Below are positions 16,730 to 25,261 of a DNA stretch of 64,000 nucleotides, one piece after another. Positions within the stretch are counted from its first letter, which is position 1; each line of letters opens with the position of its first letter. The notes below the pieces were generated by a model. That model worked only from the letters and a program-made list of their open reading frames with translations. It was not told the DNA's origin and did no database searches. This DNA comes from Phyllobacterium myrsinacearum (GTDB lineage Bacteria; Pseudomonadota; Alphaproteobacteria; Rhizobiales; Rhizobiaceae), in the NCBI RefSeq assembly GCF_014138285.1, contig NZ_JACGXN010000009.1, positions 124,001 through 188,000 of the forward strand, in the 5' to 3' direction. Position numbers and translations under genes: made by a program.

Positions 16730-17989
16730 TTACGCCATTGCCGGAACAGCTTTCACCTCGCCGACGATTTTTTGCCGCCATCCCACGAACAACACCAGGG
16801 CAATGATAGCAATGCCGCCGTGTACATAATAGGCAAGGCTATAACCGCCACGCTGGACCAGCCAACCGGCGACGACATTGCTGAATGACGCGCCGATACC
16901 CTGTACAGTCATCACGGCTGCAAGTCCCACATTGAAGCGGCCACTCCCGGATAGCAAACGCTCGGCGGCGACAGGTGTAACAATGCCAAGAAATCCAGCG
17001 CCAAGACCATCCAGTATCTGAACCGGATAAACCGACCAGAAGTCTGCAACTGAACCAGCAACGGCGCCCCGTATCGGCAAGGCAATCAACGCAATGAAGA
17101 ACACGAAGGCCAAGCCGAAACGCCTGATGAAAAAAGGCGCAACGGCGGCCGCGGCGATCATGGTGAGTTGCGACACACCTGTAATCAGAGCGGTTGTACG
17201 GAAGGGAGTGCCAAGCTCGATCGAAAACGCCTGTGCGACCAGGCGGCTCATCGGTGCATTGCCAAAATGAAACACGAGGAGAATGAAGGCAAGCAGGACA
17301 AGTCCGGGTGTCTCGATCAATACCGAATAGCCGGAAGGACCGGGCCGACCGTCATCCTTTGCGAGACCGCGTGCGACCTTGTGATTGATCTTGTCCGGAT
17401 CAATCATCAGGGTTGCCACAACGGCACCAATGGCCGTCACAATCATCATCCCGATGATGCCGTACTGCCCCCATAAGACCGTCGTCACATAAACGCCAGC
17501 GAGCGAGGCAACGTTACCCGCATGATTCCAGAATTCGTTGCCCGACACCTGATCGGAGAATTTGGCTTCTCCGACCAAACCGAGTGTAAGCCCCATCAAT
17601 GCCGGCCCTACGACAGCGCCCACGACCGCAGTCATTGCCTGTCCGCCGACGACCACGGAAACATCAGGTACATTCAGGGTTAGAAGCGCAGCGGCCGTAA
17701 CCAGCAACACAGGAATGATGATCAGTGCCCGCTTGTAGGGAGTTCCATCAACCAGCGCTCCGAACAATGGCGTCGCGATCATACCGAGAATACCACCGCC
17801 CGTCGCAATGATGCCCAGCGACATAGACGTCCAGCCATGCGTGGCGAGATAAGCATCGAGAAAGGGGCCGAGTCCGTCCCTGGCATCGGCGAGGAAGAAA
17901 TTGAGCGCAGCAAGGGCTATGAGCGAAGGGGTCAACCGATCGCCAAAACGGTCAGAATTTTGCACGCTGTTGTCTCCGCACGAGAGCAA
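16730..17989 (-). CDS. MFS transporter
   Basis: 419-residue inner-membrane protein with about 12 hydrophobic helices and a central polar loop (DKINHKVARGLAKDDGRPG). Helix 2-3 region ATPLFGALVDGTPYKR is the MFS motif A-like loop. Residues 30-45 (LNFFLADARDGLGPFL) and EFWNHAGNVAS resemble a subgroup of MFS proteins of unknown substrate found in proteobacteria. Direction of transport and cargo cannot be read. It is convergent with the NAD(P)HX repair gene and not visibly part of an operon. Confidence 0.83.
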   Translation of the reverse strand: MLSCGDNSVQNSDRFGDRLTPSLIALAALNFFLADARDGLGPFLDAYLATHGWTSMSLGIIATGGGILGMIATPLFGALVDGTPYKRALIIIPVLLVTAAALLTLNVPDVSVVVGGQAMTAVVGAVVGPALMGLTLGLVGEAKFSDQVSGNEFWNHAGNVASLAGVYVTTVLWGQYGIIGMMIVTAIGAVVATLMIDPDKINHKVARGLAKDDGRPGPSGYSVLIETPGLVLLAFILLVFHFGNAPMSRLVAQAFSIELGTPFRTTALITGVSQLTMIAAAAVAPFFIRRFGLAFVFFIALIALPIRGAVAGSVADFWSVYPVQILDGLGAGFLGIVTPVAAERLLSGSGRFNVGLAAVMTVQGIGASFSNVVAGWLVQRGGYSLAYYVHGGIAIIALVLFVGWRQKIVGEVKAVPAMA

Positions 17990-18371
17990 AATGAAATCAG
18001 CAACACACAGGAATGGATCCAGAACCGGGTTGTTCCGGCGTTGATACGTTTATTGGTATCAGCCTGATCACATTCTCTTCCAACATTTTGAAATTACCCG
18101 TTTGAATTAACCCTGTCTTTACCTTGATGGGGCACTTTCAATTCAAGCGCGATTTGTACTGCGTACGCGCCTCCTTAATTTGTGAGCGTCATCATTCTGT
18201 CGTAATGTCAGGGTATTGGTTCTCACGTAGCGAACAGCTTGTTTCCATTTTTGACCACGGATGTACTGGCACTGGTGTTGAGGCAAGTTTAGGAAGGTCG
18301 GGTAGCTCCCGGCCTTTTGCTTTTTCTGGATAGGCTTTAATTTTTGCTCACTATTCCACGCGTTATTCGCC
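17990..18371. other. Intergenic stretch with an orphan terminator
   Basis: 382 bases upstream of the MFS gene and downstream of the pilus operon. The only open frames are unconvincing. A plus-strand terminator at 18294-18325 has no plus-strand gene before it, so a small RNA is possible. CGCCTCCTTAA, with an anti-Shine-Dalgarno-like CCTCCTT, lies near 18169-18178. Confidence 0.5.
18294..18325 (+). terminator. Rho-independent terminator without an assigned gene
   Basis: Stem AAGGTCGGG / CCCGGCCTT (one T-G wobble), TAGCT loop, then TTTTGCTTTTT. No plus-strand coding gene lies upstream within 1.5 kb. Confidence 0.75.
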
Positions 18372-19343
18372 TCAATAGGTGACAGTTACGATGATTGTGT
18401 CGTTGTAGCTGCCAGGGGCTGGTGTTGTCTGCGGTGGGACACGTGCGTACACGGTGATCGGTTGCGATGCACCGCTGCCGGTGCCGGAAGCGGTGTTCGT
18501 CCCTATAGTGTTTCCCCAAGGCTGCGTCCGGTTGATATCCCTGTACAGTCCATAAGTGATCGCACCGCCCGCTCCGGTCATCTTGCGCGCTGTGGGACTC
18601 GTGCCCGTACCGCCCAGATTGAGGGAAACTGTATAGGGCACTGTCGGCGTGCATGTCACGTTGACCTGGCCGGTCTGATCAATATTTGCATTGAGCAGCC
18701 CTTTATTGCCGAAATCAATATTCTGAGCCGTGACAAGGCAATCGTTGGCCAGCGTAATCGTGGAGGTGAATGCCGCAGGCATAGCAGTCAAGGCGCCGTT
18801 GAGAACGGAACAGCCTGCTCCGTCATCGTAGCGATAATGGAATGTCGCATTCGCTCCGGCAAATGTGGACGTATAGGTCCCTGCCGGTGCAGTCTGCTGG
18901 TTGGCCAGAATCTGCCCGTAAAGCGGGATTGTGGTGGAGCCGCTTCCAAGCAATGGGCCGAGAATGGTTGTAAATTCCACAAGGAATCCGGGTGCACGTG
19001 CCGGATACGGCCAGTTGATCGATCCCCAGACGATGGAATGGGCCGAGTCCTGAAAAAGTTGATAATTCAGCGCATTTGCACCACTCAACATCTTCCGCGC
19101 AGCCGCCGTGGCTCCGCCACTGCCTTCGTTCAGATCAGGGCAGACCAGCACCTTGCGTCCGAGCCCCAGCAGACCTGAGCAATCTGCTTTCACCGTTGTC
19201 GAGCTGTTGATGACATTGCCTGGAATTGTGCTTCCCGAAAACACGATGCCGGGAACCGTAAACGTACAGGTCTGCGCCCAGGCAGCGGCTGGCAACAGCA
19301 GGACACCGATGAATAAGATAACCCGGAGCAACCGGTTCTTCAT
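18372..19343 (-). CDS. Two-domain spore-coat-U protein, archaic pilus tip (CsuE-like)
   Basis: 323-residue secreted protein. Signal peptide MKNRLLRVILFIGVLLLPA ending near AWA-Q. Two SCPU domains follow: about 24-175 and 180-323, each with a Cys pair and the ending motif GTY or GSYND. The second ends NDTIIVTVTY, the donor-strand type end of SCPU pilins. Two-domain subunits cap archaic (Csu-type) chaperone-usher pili in Acinetobacter, where CsuE is the tip adhesin, so adhesion is inferred. The ATG at 19343 overlaps the usher stop as ATGA, giving translational coupling. Last gene of the operon. Confidence 0.87.
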   Translation of the reverse strand: MKNRLLRVILFIGVLLLPAAAWAQTCTFTVPGIVFSGSTIPGNVINSSTTVKADCSGLLGLGRKVLVCPDLNEGSGGATAAARKMLSGANALNYQLFQDSAHSIVWGSINWPYPARAPGFLVEFTTILGPLLGSGSTTIPLYGQILANQQTAPAGTYTSTFAGANATFHYRYDDGAGCSVLNGALTAMPAAFTSTITLANDCLVTAQNIDFGNKGLLNANIDQTGQVNVTCTPTVPYTVSLNLGGTGTSPTARKMTGAGGAITYGLYRDINRTQPWGNTIGTNTASGTGSGASQPITVYARVPPQTTPAPGSYNDTIIVTVTY

Positions 19344-21766
19344 GAGCACACCACATCCCTGATCTTGACCTGCGTTCCCGGTTGGGGCCGGTACGTGAAT
19401 TGCGCCTTGCAGCTGCCGCCATCCAGACGTTCGATGACGACAGTGTTCTGGGCGCGCAGCTTTTCGATGAAGGCCTCGCCGTCATAACCGACGACAAATT
19501 CGTCCGCCGTCCCATCCATATGTCCGCGCAAACCAGCTTCCAGTGGTTTGCCGCTGCCATCCACAAGCCCCACAATCGCCGAGGCGGATGTCTGATTGAC
19601 ATGAAAGTCCACAACCACACCACTCCGGTCGGCCGGGACGACGATATTACGGGTCGAGCCTATGCTCGCATCCACGGGAAGATTCTTCGGATCGATGGCC
19701 ACAGTGTTCGGTTCATAGGAATTCAGATCAGGTACGAGGATCTTGCCGCTGCGGTTCGTTCTGCCAACGGGACGGTTTTCCGACAGAACTTCCACATCCG
19801 GCGCACCCACGTCGACCACGGCAAAGGCATCATTGATCCGGTTGGTGGCAAATACACCGCCCGCCGCGACAGCAAGCGCACCATCCATTTGCACGCTCGC
19901 ACGGGTATTGCCGTCAAATTGCTCAACATCCCCCTGCACACGGGCATAGCGTCCGCGGTAACTTGCCGAGGCCAGCCGGTCCGGATTGTCGCCTTCGCGC
20001 GTGCGCAGACGCCAGCCATAACTGCCCTCCTCCAGCCGCTCGGACTTGGAGATGTCAACAACGCCGGATGCTCCGTTCGCCGTCTGCTCATAGCCGGTCG
20101 ATACTGTGATGTTGTTGTCGAAAGGAATGGTGATCCCGGCAAAAACACCGAAACTGTCGCTGTTTTCCAGATCGGTAAAGGCGGTTGCATAGAACGAACT
20201 GTTCTTGAAGATCGACTGGTTATAGGACGCACCGACGATACGGTTCTTGTCACCATTGGCAGATTCAATCTGCGTGAACGACAGGTTGAGATTGGAGCGA
20301 TCAAACGGACCGGGTGCTGACACCGTCACCTGTGCCAAGGAACGTGGAACGCGTGGACTGAAAATTGCCACGCCTGTCGGGTCAAAGACGGAAATGCGGC
20401 TTTCATCAGCGGAAACCGAAGCAACGTCGTCATAGTTGCCAAATGCCTGCTGCATGCGGGCAAAGACGGTGTAATTACGATAACTGAGCTCCACGGAGCC
20501 GTTGACAAGAAAGCCCGTGTCGCCGTCATGACTGCTACCGGCGACGGCCAGTGAGCTGACGCCAAAACCGCTGATCGGGAAAGCAACACCCACGCCACCG
20601 TTGAGCAGATCGACACCACCTTCGAAATGACCCTCCAGCGTCAACCAGTCTGTTACGCCATAGCGGGCAGTGGCGATGCCCATGGCATCGCTGGCATAGT
20701 CACTTGATTCGGTTCCGAAATCACGCCGGGGAAAGCCCACTTCGCCGGAGAAATCCAGCAGGCCTTTGCGCAGAAGCAGACTGGAAGAATAGAAAGGCAG
20801 CGTGGTTTTCGTTTCGCGGCCAAGCGTATCGCGCAGAACCACCTGTGCTTGCCCCGATCCGGTAAAAACAGGGAAATTTGTCACCTGAAACGGACCTGAT
20901 GGTACGGTGCCACTGTAGGTTTTCACGTTCTGTGTGTAGACCTCAAGTGTCGACGGCACGGCGGCGGAGCCGGATATAACGGGTATGGGAATGGTGACGA
21001 GATCCGAGCGCAGATGAAAATTGCGCTGGACCTGCAAGCCGCCGAGGTAGACCGGGCGCGTCCACTGCAAGCCGCCGGAAATGAAATCACCCGCGCGGTA
21101 GGTGATCAGCCGTTCCGGGTCGGAATAGGTGTACGTTGTATTGAGACGCTTGAAGCCCTGAAAATCCGTATCGCTCGCGCTGGATGTAAATGACTGCGTG
21201 AGCGTACCGTAGGGGCTGAAAAACCGCGCATCGAAGCCTCCGGATATTCCCTGAAATGGCTTGGCATTGCCAGAGAAGAGATTATCGCTGCTGGCAAAGA
21301 GCGAATAATTCAGCACAGCACCGTAGCTTGACTGCGGCTTTGGACGATCCTCATCGGGCTTGGGGTTGATGTCGATCAGTTTTGCCGCGCGCGCACCATC
21401 GTTAGTGGTCACATAGAGGCGCTGGTTCTCTTCATCGATGCGGTACGCGACATCGGGCAGTCCGTCGAGCCGAATGGAACCATCCTTATCCTTGGCGCTC
21501 GACACCGGCTTCAGCCCGACTTCCTTCAATTCCTCAGAAGTTGCTGTCAGGCTGCCATCCGCCATTTGCCGGAAAGCCCCCGCCAGCCCAGTCGATTCGT
21601 CATTGATGAAGACCTCGAGATAGAGATCTTTAGGGATACCTGGCTGCGGCACGGTCTGCTCCGCGTTTTCAACATTAAGATCTTGAGCCCGTCCAGAGGT
21701 AAGAATGCACGGGCTTATGCAGAGTGCCACAACGAGACTAGCGGCCGCTGACCGCAACGCTGACAT
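19340..21766 (-). CDS. Outer-membrane usher of archaic chaperone-usher pilus (CsuD-like)
   Basis: 808-residue PapC/usher-family protein that forms the outer-membrane pore and assembles pilus subunits. Signal peptide to about residue 28; the N-terminal subunit-chaperone binding domain (DLYLEVFINDE) follows. The central 24-strand barrel includes the plug-flanking SGTVPSGPFQVTNFP region. The C-terminal domains have ENRPVGRTNRSGKILVPDL and YGDEAF-like YDGEAFIEKL, ending with a Cys pair. Length is typical of archaic ushers. An ATG at 21766 is preferred to the adjacent TTG; it overlaps the chaperone gene by 29 bases. Confidence 0.92.
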   Translation of the reverse strand: MSALRSAAASLVVALCISPCILTSGRAQDLNVENAEQTVPQPGIPKDLYLEVFINDESTGLAGAFRQMADGSLTATSEELKEVGLKPVSSAKDKDGSIRLDGLPDVAYRIDEENQRLYVTTNDGARAAKLIDINPKPDEDRPKPQSSYGAVLNYSLFASSDNLFSGNAKPFQGISGGFDARFFSPYGTLTQSFTSSASDTDFQGFKRLNTTYTYSDPERLITYRAGDFISGGLQWTRPVYLGGLQVQRNFHLRSDLVTIPIPVISGSAAVPSTLEVYTQNVKTYSGTVPSGPFQVTNFPVFTGSGQAQVVLRDTLGRETKTTLPFYSSSLLLRKGLLDFSGEVGFPRRDFGTESSDYASDAMGIATARYGVTDWLTLEGHFEGGVDLLNGGVGVAFPISGFGVSSLAVAGSSHDGDTGFLVNGSVELSYRNYTVFARMQQAFGNYDDVASVSADESRISVFDPTGVAIFSPRVPRSLAQVTVSAPGPFDRSNLNLSFTQIESANGDKNRIVGASYNQSIFKNSSFYATAFTDLENSDSFGVFAGITIPFDNNITVSTGYEQTANGASGVVDISKSERLEEGSYGWRLRTREGDNPDRLASASYRGRYARVQGDVEQFDGNTRASVQMDGALAVAAGGVFATNRINDAFAVVDVGAPDVEVLSENRPVGRTNRSGKILVPDLNSYEPNTVAIDPKNLPVDASIGSTRNIVVPADRSGVVVDFHVNQTSASAIVGLVDGSGKPLEAGLRGHMDGTADEFVVGYDGEAFIEKLRAQNTVVIERLDGGSCKAQFTYRPQPGTQVKIRDVVCS

Positions 21767-22457
21767 CAAGCGGTCCAGAATCGCTTTGAGCCTTCAAGGC
21801 AAGGGGGCCGCCGGAAACGGCTTTGCCACCACCCAGCGGCCATTGCATCGAAGCTCCGCCAAGGACGTAGCCGACCAACCCCTTCCGCGCACCGACTTCA
21901 CGACCACCCTGCATCAACTGCACATCGGAAAGCCGCAGTCGCACGTCACCACTGTTGCGCGCTGCCAGGACAAGTCCATTTCCAGAGCGCTTGATTGTCC
22001 ACGCCACCTTTGGCGCGGCTGCGTCGGCGCCCTTGAAGAACACCGGAACAGAATAACGCATCACCAGCGTGACAGTGCCGGCCTTGCGGCGTGACGGATC
22101 AGGTAATTCATCAACGAAGACGCGATAGCTTTCTTCACCAGCTACCGGCTTTTTGCTGACCCTTATCACCCGGACCAGATAATCCTTGTTCCCCGGTAAC
22201 GCGGTTGACGGAGGGCTTACAACCACATCATTGGTGGGTTCAAGCTGTTCGACACCGTTGACCTGCGTCCAGCGAAATACACGTAACTGGACATTAATCG
22301 GCCGTTTCGCCTCGTTTGTCAGCGTCAGCACAGCGGCACTTCCCGGTGCAGTCAGATCAAGGCTGGTCGGTGCCACACGCAGCGAAGCCGCATCGGCCGC
22401 GCCACAAATCAGCATAAAGAGCCCCATCGCTCCAATGCCTTTGAGCATGGATCGCAT
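21738..22457 (-). CDS. Periplasmic pilus chaperone (CsuC-like)
   Basis: 239-residue PapD-fold chaperone. Signal peptide MRSMLKGIGAMGLFMLICGA ending at ADA-A. The N-terminal Ig-like domain has ASLRVAPTSLDLTAPGSAA and LTNEAKRPINVQLRVFRW. YRVFVDELPDP is the FRIxxxELP-like motif of the family, and the second domain runs to the end. It folds pilins by donor-strand complementation and delivers them to the usher. GGGAGAACG precedes the ATG. It sits between the pilin and usher genes in the typical order. Confidence 0.9.
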   Translation of the reverse strand: MRSMLKGIGAMGLFMLICGAADAASLRVAPTSLDLTAPGSAAVLTLTNEAKRPINVQLRVFRWTQVNGVEQLEPTNDVVVSPPSTALPGNKDYLVRVIRVSKKPVAGEESYRVFVDELPDPSRRKAGTVTLVMRYSVPVFFKGADAAAPKVAWTIKRSGNGLVLAARNSGDVRLRLSDVQLMQGGREVGARKGLVGYVLGGASMQWPLGGGKAVSGGPLALKAQSDSGPLDVSVAVSGR

Positions 22458-22481
22458 CTCGTTCTCCCTTTAGTTTTATCG

Positions 22482-22988
22482 TCAGTAGTTAACGGTCACC
22501 GTTATCGTGTCGTTATATGTGCCTGTTGCAGGTGTGGTCTGCGGCGGTACACGCCCATAGACCGTATAAGGTTGCGCGGCACCGGTTCCCGTTCCCGCCA
22601 CCGTATCTGTGGTCGGGGTATTGCCCCATACCGTGGTCCTGGTGGCTTCAGAATAGAGCGAGTAATTGATGGTCGCAGCGGCAGGGCCCGTCATTTTACG
22701 GACCGCGACCGTAGCACCCGATCCTGTCCCAATGTTCAACCCTATACTGTACGGCGTCGTGTTGGTGCATTGAACCGACAACGTGCTGGTAGAATCAACG
22801 TTCGCGGTAATGACGCCTGTGTTTGCAAAGGTCATGTCGCTCGCACTGACCACGACGCAGGACGATTCAATGGTGATGTGGACACCAAAACTACCCGTTG
22901 CCGTGGCGGCAAATGCCGGACTGGAGAAGCCAAGAACAGCGGCCAATCCCACGGCGGCGAAACTGCGTATCGAATATCCGGAACTCAT
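22482..22988 (-). CDS. Spore-coat-U domain major pilin (CsuA/B-like)
   Basis: 168-residue secreted SCPU protein. Signal peptide with AAVGLAAVLGFSSPAFA-A, then one SCPU domain: GSFGVHITIESSCVVV with the first Cys, LSVQCTNTTPYSIGLN with the second, and TGTYNDTITVTVNY at the C-terminus. The N-terminal TATGSFGVHITIE strand is the donor strand that fills the next subunit. It is the first gene of the operon, as expected for the most abundant subunit, with an ideal GAGGAGG before the ATG. It is paralogous to the second domain of the tip protein; the endings are nearly the same. Confidence 0.9.
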   Translation of the reverse strand: MSSGYSIRSFAAVGLAAVLGFSSPAFAATATGSFGVHITIESSCVVVSASDMTFANTGVITANVDSTSTLSVQCTNTTPYSIGLNIGTGSGATVAVRKMTGPAAATINYSLYSEATRTTVWGNTPTTDTVAGTGTGAAQPYTVYGRVPPQTTPATGTYNDTITVTVNY

Positions 22989-23639
22989 TCATCCTCCTCA
23001 AGGTATGCATGCCGATGGCAACTACCTCTGATTCACTACAAATGACTCAGTAGTTCTTCGCTGCATAATACTTAAGTCTTATATCTTTAAAATAACTTAT
23101 CGAACAGTCAAAAATCCTATGTAATTAAACTCGAACCTAATCACGATATGTAAATATTCGTGAATGCGCATTTACCAGGCAAATAAACGTGATTATTTTT
23201 GATATTTGAAAATTTTATTCACTAATATTTCAAGTGAATTTAAGAAATACATTTTATTCAACCATTGAATTAATTTCATTTGTTTTAATCCAAAATCATA
23301 TGTTCAAATTTTACAATAAGACCTCATTTCATGTATTTTAATCTGAAATTATATCAATTCATAAAACAGGCTATTCAAATAAAGGGACTTAAAAACGAAT
23401 GAACATCAATAATATTTGAAAACTTATTTCGATAATCTGTAAATGCACAAGTATTTCTGGATTCTGCGCATTGTATCTTCACCCGGCTCGCTATGATCCA
23501 CTCCCCGCAATATCGCGTATCAGTATCAAGCGTTGTTTCGTCAGCTAATCCCCGATGTGGCTCAGCAATCGATGAATTGCTCTTGAACATTTGTTTTTTG
23601 ACGGCAAAGATTGCGCAAGAAGCATGAAAGACCAAGCAC
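22989..23639. other. Long A+T-rich region upstream of the pilus operon
   Basis: 651 bases between the divergent pilin and CFA-type genes. From about 23040 to 23460 the sequence is strikingly A+T-rich, with many AAAT, ATTT and TTTTA tracts, against GC-rich genes on both sides. No convincing gene is present. Such promoters are typical targets of xenogeneic silencers, including MucR/Ros proteins in Brucellaceae and Rhizobiaceae. Confidence 0.7.
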
Positions 23640-24902
23640 ATGGCACAGCAAGGAACAACAACCACACCGGACTCTTTGGGACAGCTCAAATGGCTGACAC
23701 CAGAAAACGTCGGCGCTGCATTGAAGGGCTTGCCCTTGAAAGTTCAGGCGGCGCTTCGCGCTGCAACGCACCTTCCACGCGGCACACTGACCATCACCAC
23801 ACCCGACCGGCGGGTATTCAAAGTGGGGGGCAAGTCATCGGGCCCGGACGCCTCGCTCGTCCTGCACAACTGGAACCTGCCGCGGCGGGCCTTCGCGTCC
23901 GGGACAATCGGCGTTGCCGAATCATACATGGATGGTGATTGGGAAAGCCCTGACGTGACGACCTTTCTCGAGCTGTTCGTGGTGAATGAACAGATCGGCG
24001 AAAGCATCGCCGGCGGAGCAAGCTGGTTCGTCAACACAGTACACAGACTACGGCACTGGCTGAACGAGAACACGCGCAGTCGTTCCCGCAAGAATATCTC
24101 CGCCCACTACGATCTCGGCAATGCCTTCTATCGCGAGTGGCTCGACCCGACCATGACCTATTCGTCCGCACTCTTTGCGGAAGGCGCCAACGATCTGGAA
24201 AGTGCGCAGACCGCCAAGTACCGTGCTCTTGCCCGTAATATCGGTATTACGAAAGACAGCAAGGTGCTGGAGATCGGTTGCGGCTGGGGTGGTTTCGCCG
24301 AGTTTGTCGCGCGGGAAATCGGCGCTCATGTCACAGGTCTGACCATCAGCCGCGAACAGTTTGATTTCGCCACGGAACGGATGCGGAAGGCAGGTCTCTC
24401 AGAAAAAGTCGAAATCAAGTTCCAGGACTACCGCGACGAAACAGGCAAGTATGACCATATCGCCTCCATTGAAATGTTCGAGGCTGTGGGCGAAAAATAC
24501 TGGCCGGTGTTTTTCGGCAAAGTGAAGGAATGCCTTGCCCCCGGTGGCAGCGCAGGCATGCAGATCATCACCATCAATGAGAACTCATTCGAGCGTTATC
24601 GCAAGCGCCCGGATTTCATTCAACGCTACGTGTTTCCAGGCGGCATGCTGCCAACGCCTGAGAGGCTGAAAAACCTTGGCAAGGATTTCGGGCTCGATCT
24701 CTATCGCGAGAGCATTTTTCCGCAGGATTATGCCCGCACCCTGGCCGAATGGCGCGGGCGCTTCTGGGGCTCGTGGGACAAGCTGAAACAGTTGGGTTTC
24801 GACATCAGGTTCAAGAAGCTCTGGGAATTCTACCTCTTTTACTGCGAAGCAGGCTTCCGGTCTGAATATATCGACGTGCGTCAGGTCTTTTACAGATCAT
24901 GA
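23640..24902 (+). CDS. Cyclopropane-fatty-acid synthase-type methyltransferase
   Basis: 420-residue SAM-dependent enzyme of the CFA synthase family, acting at the inner membrane on unsaturated phospholipid acyl chains. Signatures: SAHYDLGNAFYREWLDPTMTYS (about 150-171), the SAM motif VLEIGCGWGGFAEF (about 204-217), GLTIS and SIEMFEAVG, and the C-terminal FKKLWEFYLFYCEAGF. The N-terminal lipid-binding region is also present, so it looks complete. The family also contains related methyltransferases without cyclopropane activity, so the symbol cfa is withheld. ATGA overlap with the next gene. Confidence 0.87.
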   Translation: MAQQGTTTTPDSLGQLKWLTPENVGAALKGLPLKVQAALRAATHLPRGTLTITTPDRRVFKVGGKSSGPDASLVLHNWNLPRRAFASGTIGVAESYMDGDWESPDVTTFLELFVVNEQIGESIAGGASWFVNTVHRLRHWLNENTRSRSRKNISAHYDLGNAFYREWLDPTMTYSSALFAEGANDLESAQTAKYRALARNIGITKDSKVLEIGCGWGGFAEFVAREIGAHVTGLTISREQFDFATERMRKAGLSEKVEIKFQDYRDETGKYDHIASIEMFEAVGEKYWPVFFGKVKECLAPGGSAGMQIITINENSFERYRKRPDFIQRYVFPGGMLPTPERLKNLGKDFGLDLYRESIFPQDYARTLAEWRGRFWGSWDKLKQLGFDIRFKKLWEFYLFYCEAGFRSEYIDVRQVFYRS

Positions 24903-25261
24903 CGGCGGCATCGCTCAATGGGGCTTTCGAGCGTGTTTGGGCTCTTGCTGAGGCATTGAAACTGCCAGAGTTGAACCAGAGTACGACACACGGAACGCCA
25001 TCGTTGAAACTCAAGGCGGCCTTCCTCGGCAGACTCAAGGATGCGGACATTTTTGCAATCCATTGTCCGCTTGAAGAGAAGCCGTTGCTGATGGAAAGCG
25101 CACCGGACATTTATTTCGAGACGGATCATTACAAGGGCTGGCCCTACATTCTGATCCGCCTCGCTTCGATTTCCGATGAAGAACTGTCACACCGCATCAG
25201 GCTAGCTTGGCTGGCAAAGGCGCCAGCCAAGCTGAAGAAACTGGTTGAGCCTAAAGAGTGA
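24899..25261 (+). CDS. MmcQ/YjbR-family protein
   Basis: 120-residue cytoplasmic protein of the MmcQ/YjbR fold: LPELNQSTTHGTPSLKLKAAFLGRL (a shortened form of the GTPxFKVxGKxFA motif), then YFETDHYKGWPYILIRL and a C-terminal lysine-rich helix. The family is called DNA-binding from its fold, without a proven role. Its ATG overlaps the CFA-type gene stop (ATGA), so the two are translationally coupled. Its end overlaps the convergent nucleotidase gene by 11 bases. Confidence 0.82.
   Translation: MTAASLNGAFERVWALAEALKLPELNQSTTHGTPSLKLKAAFLGRLKDADIFAIHCPLEEKPLLMESAPDIYFETDHYKGWPYILIRLASISDEELSHRIRLAWLAKAPAKLKKLVEPKE

Noticed and set aside
23375-23689. Minus-strand frame of 104 codons in the A+T-rich region
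   Set aside because: It overlaps the start of the CFA-type gene and has no recognisable features.
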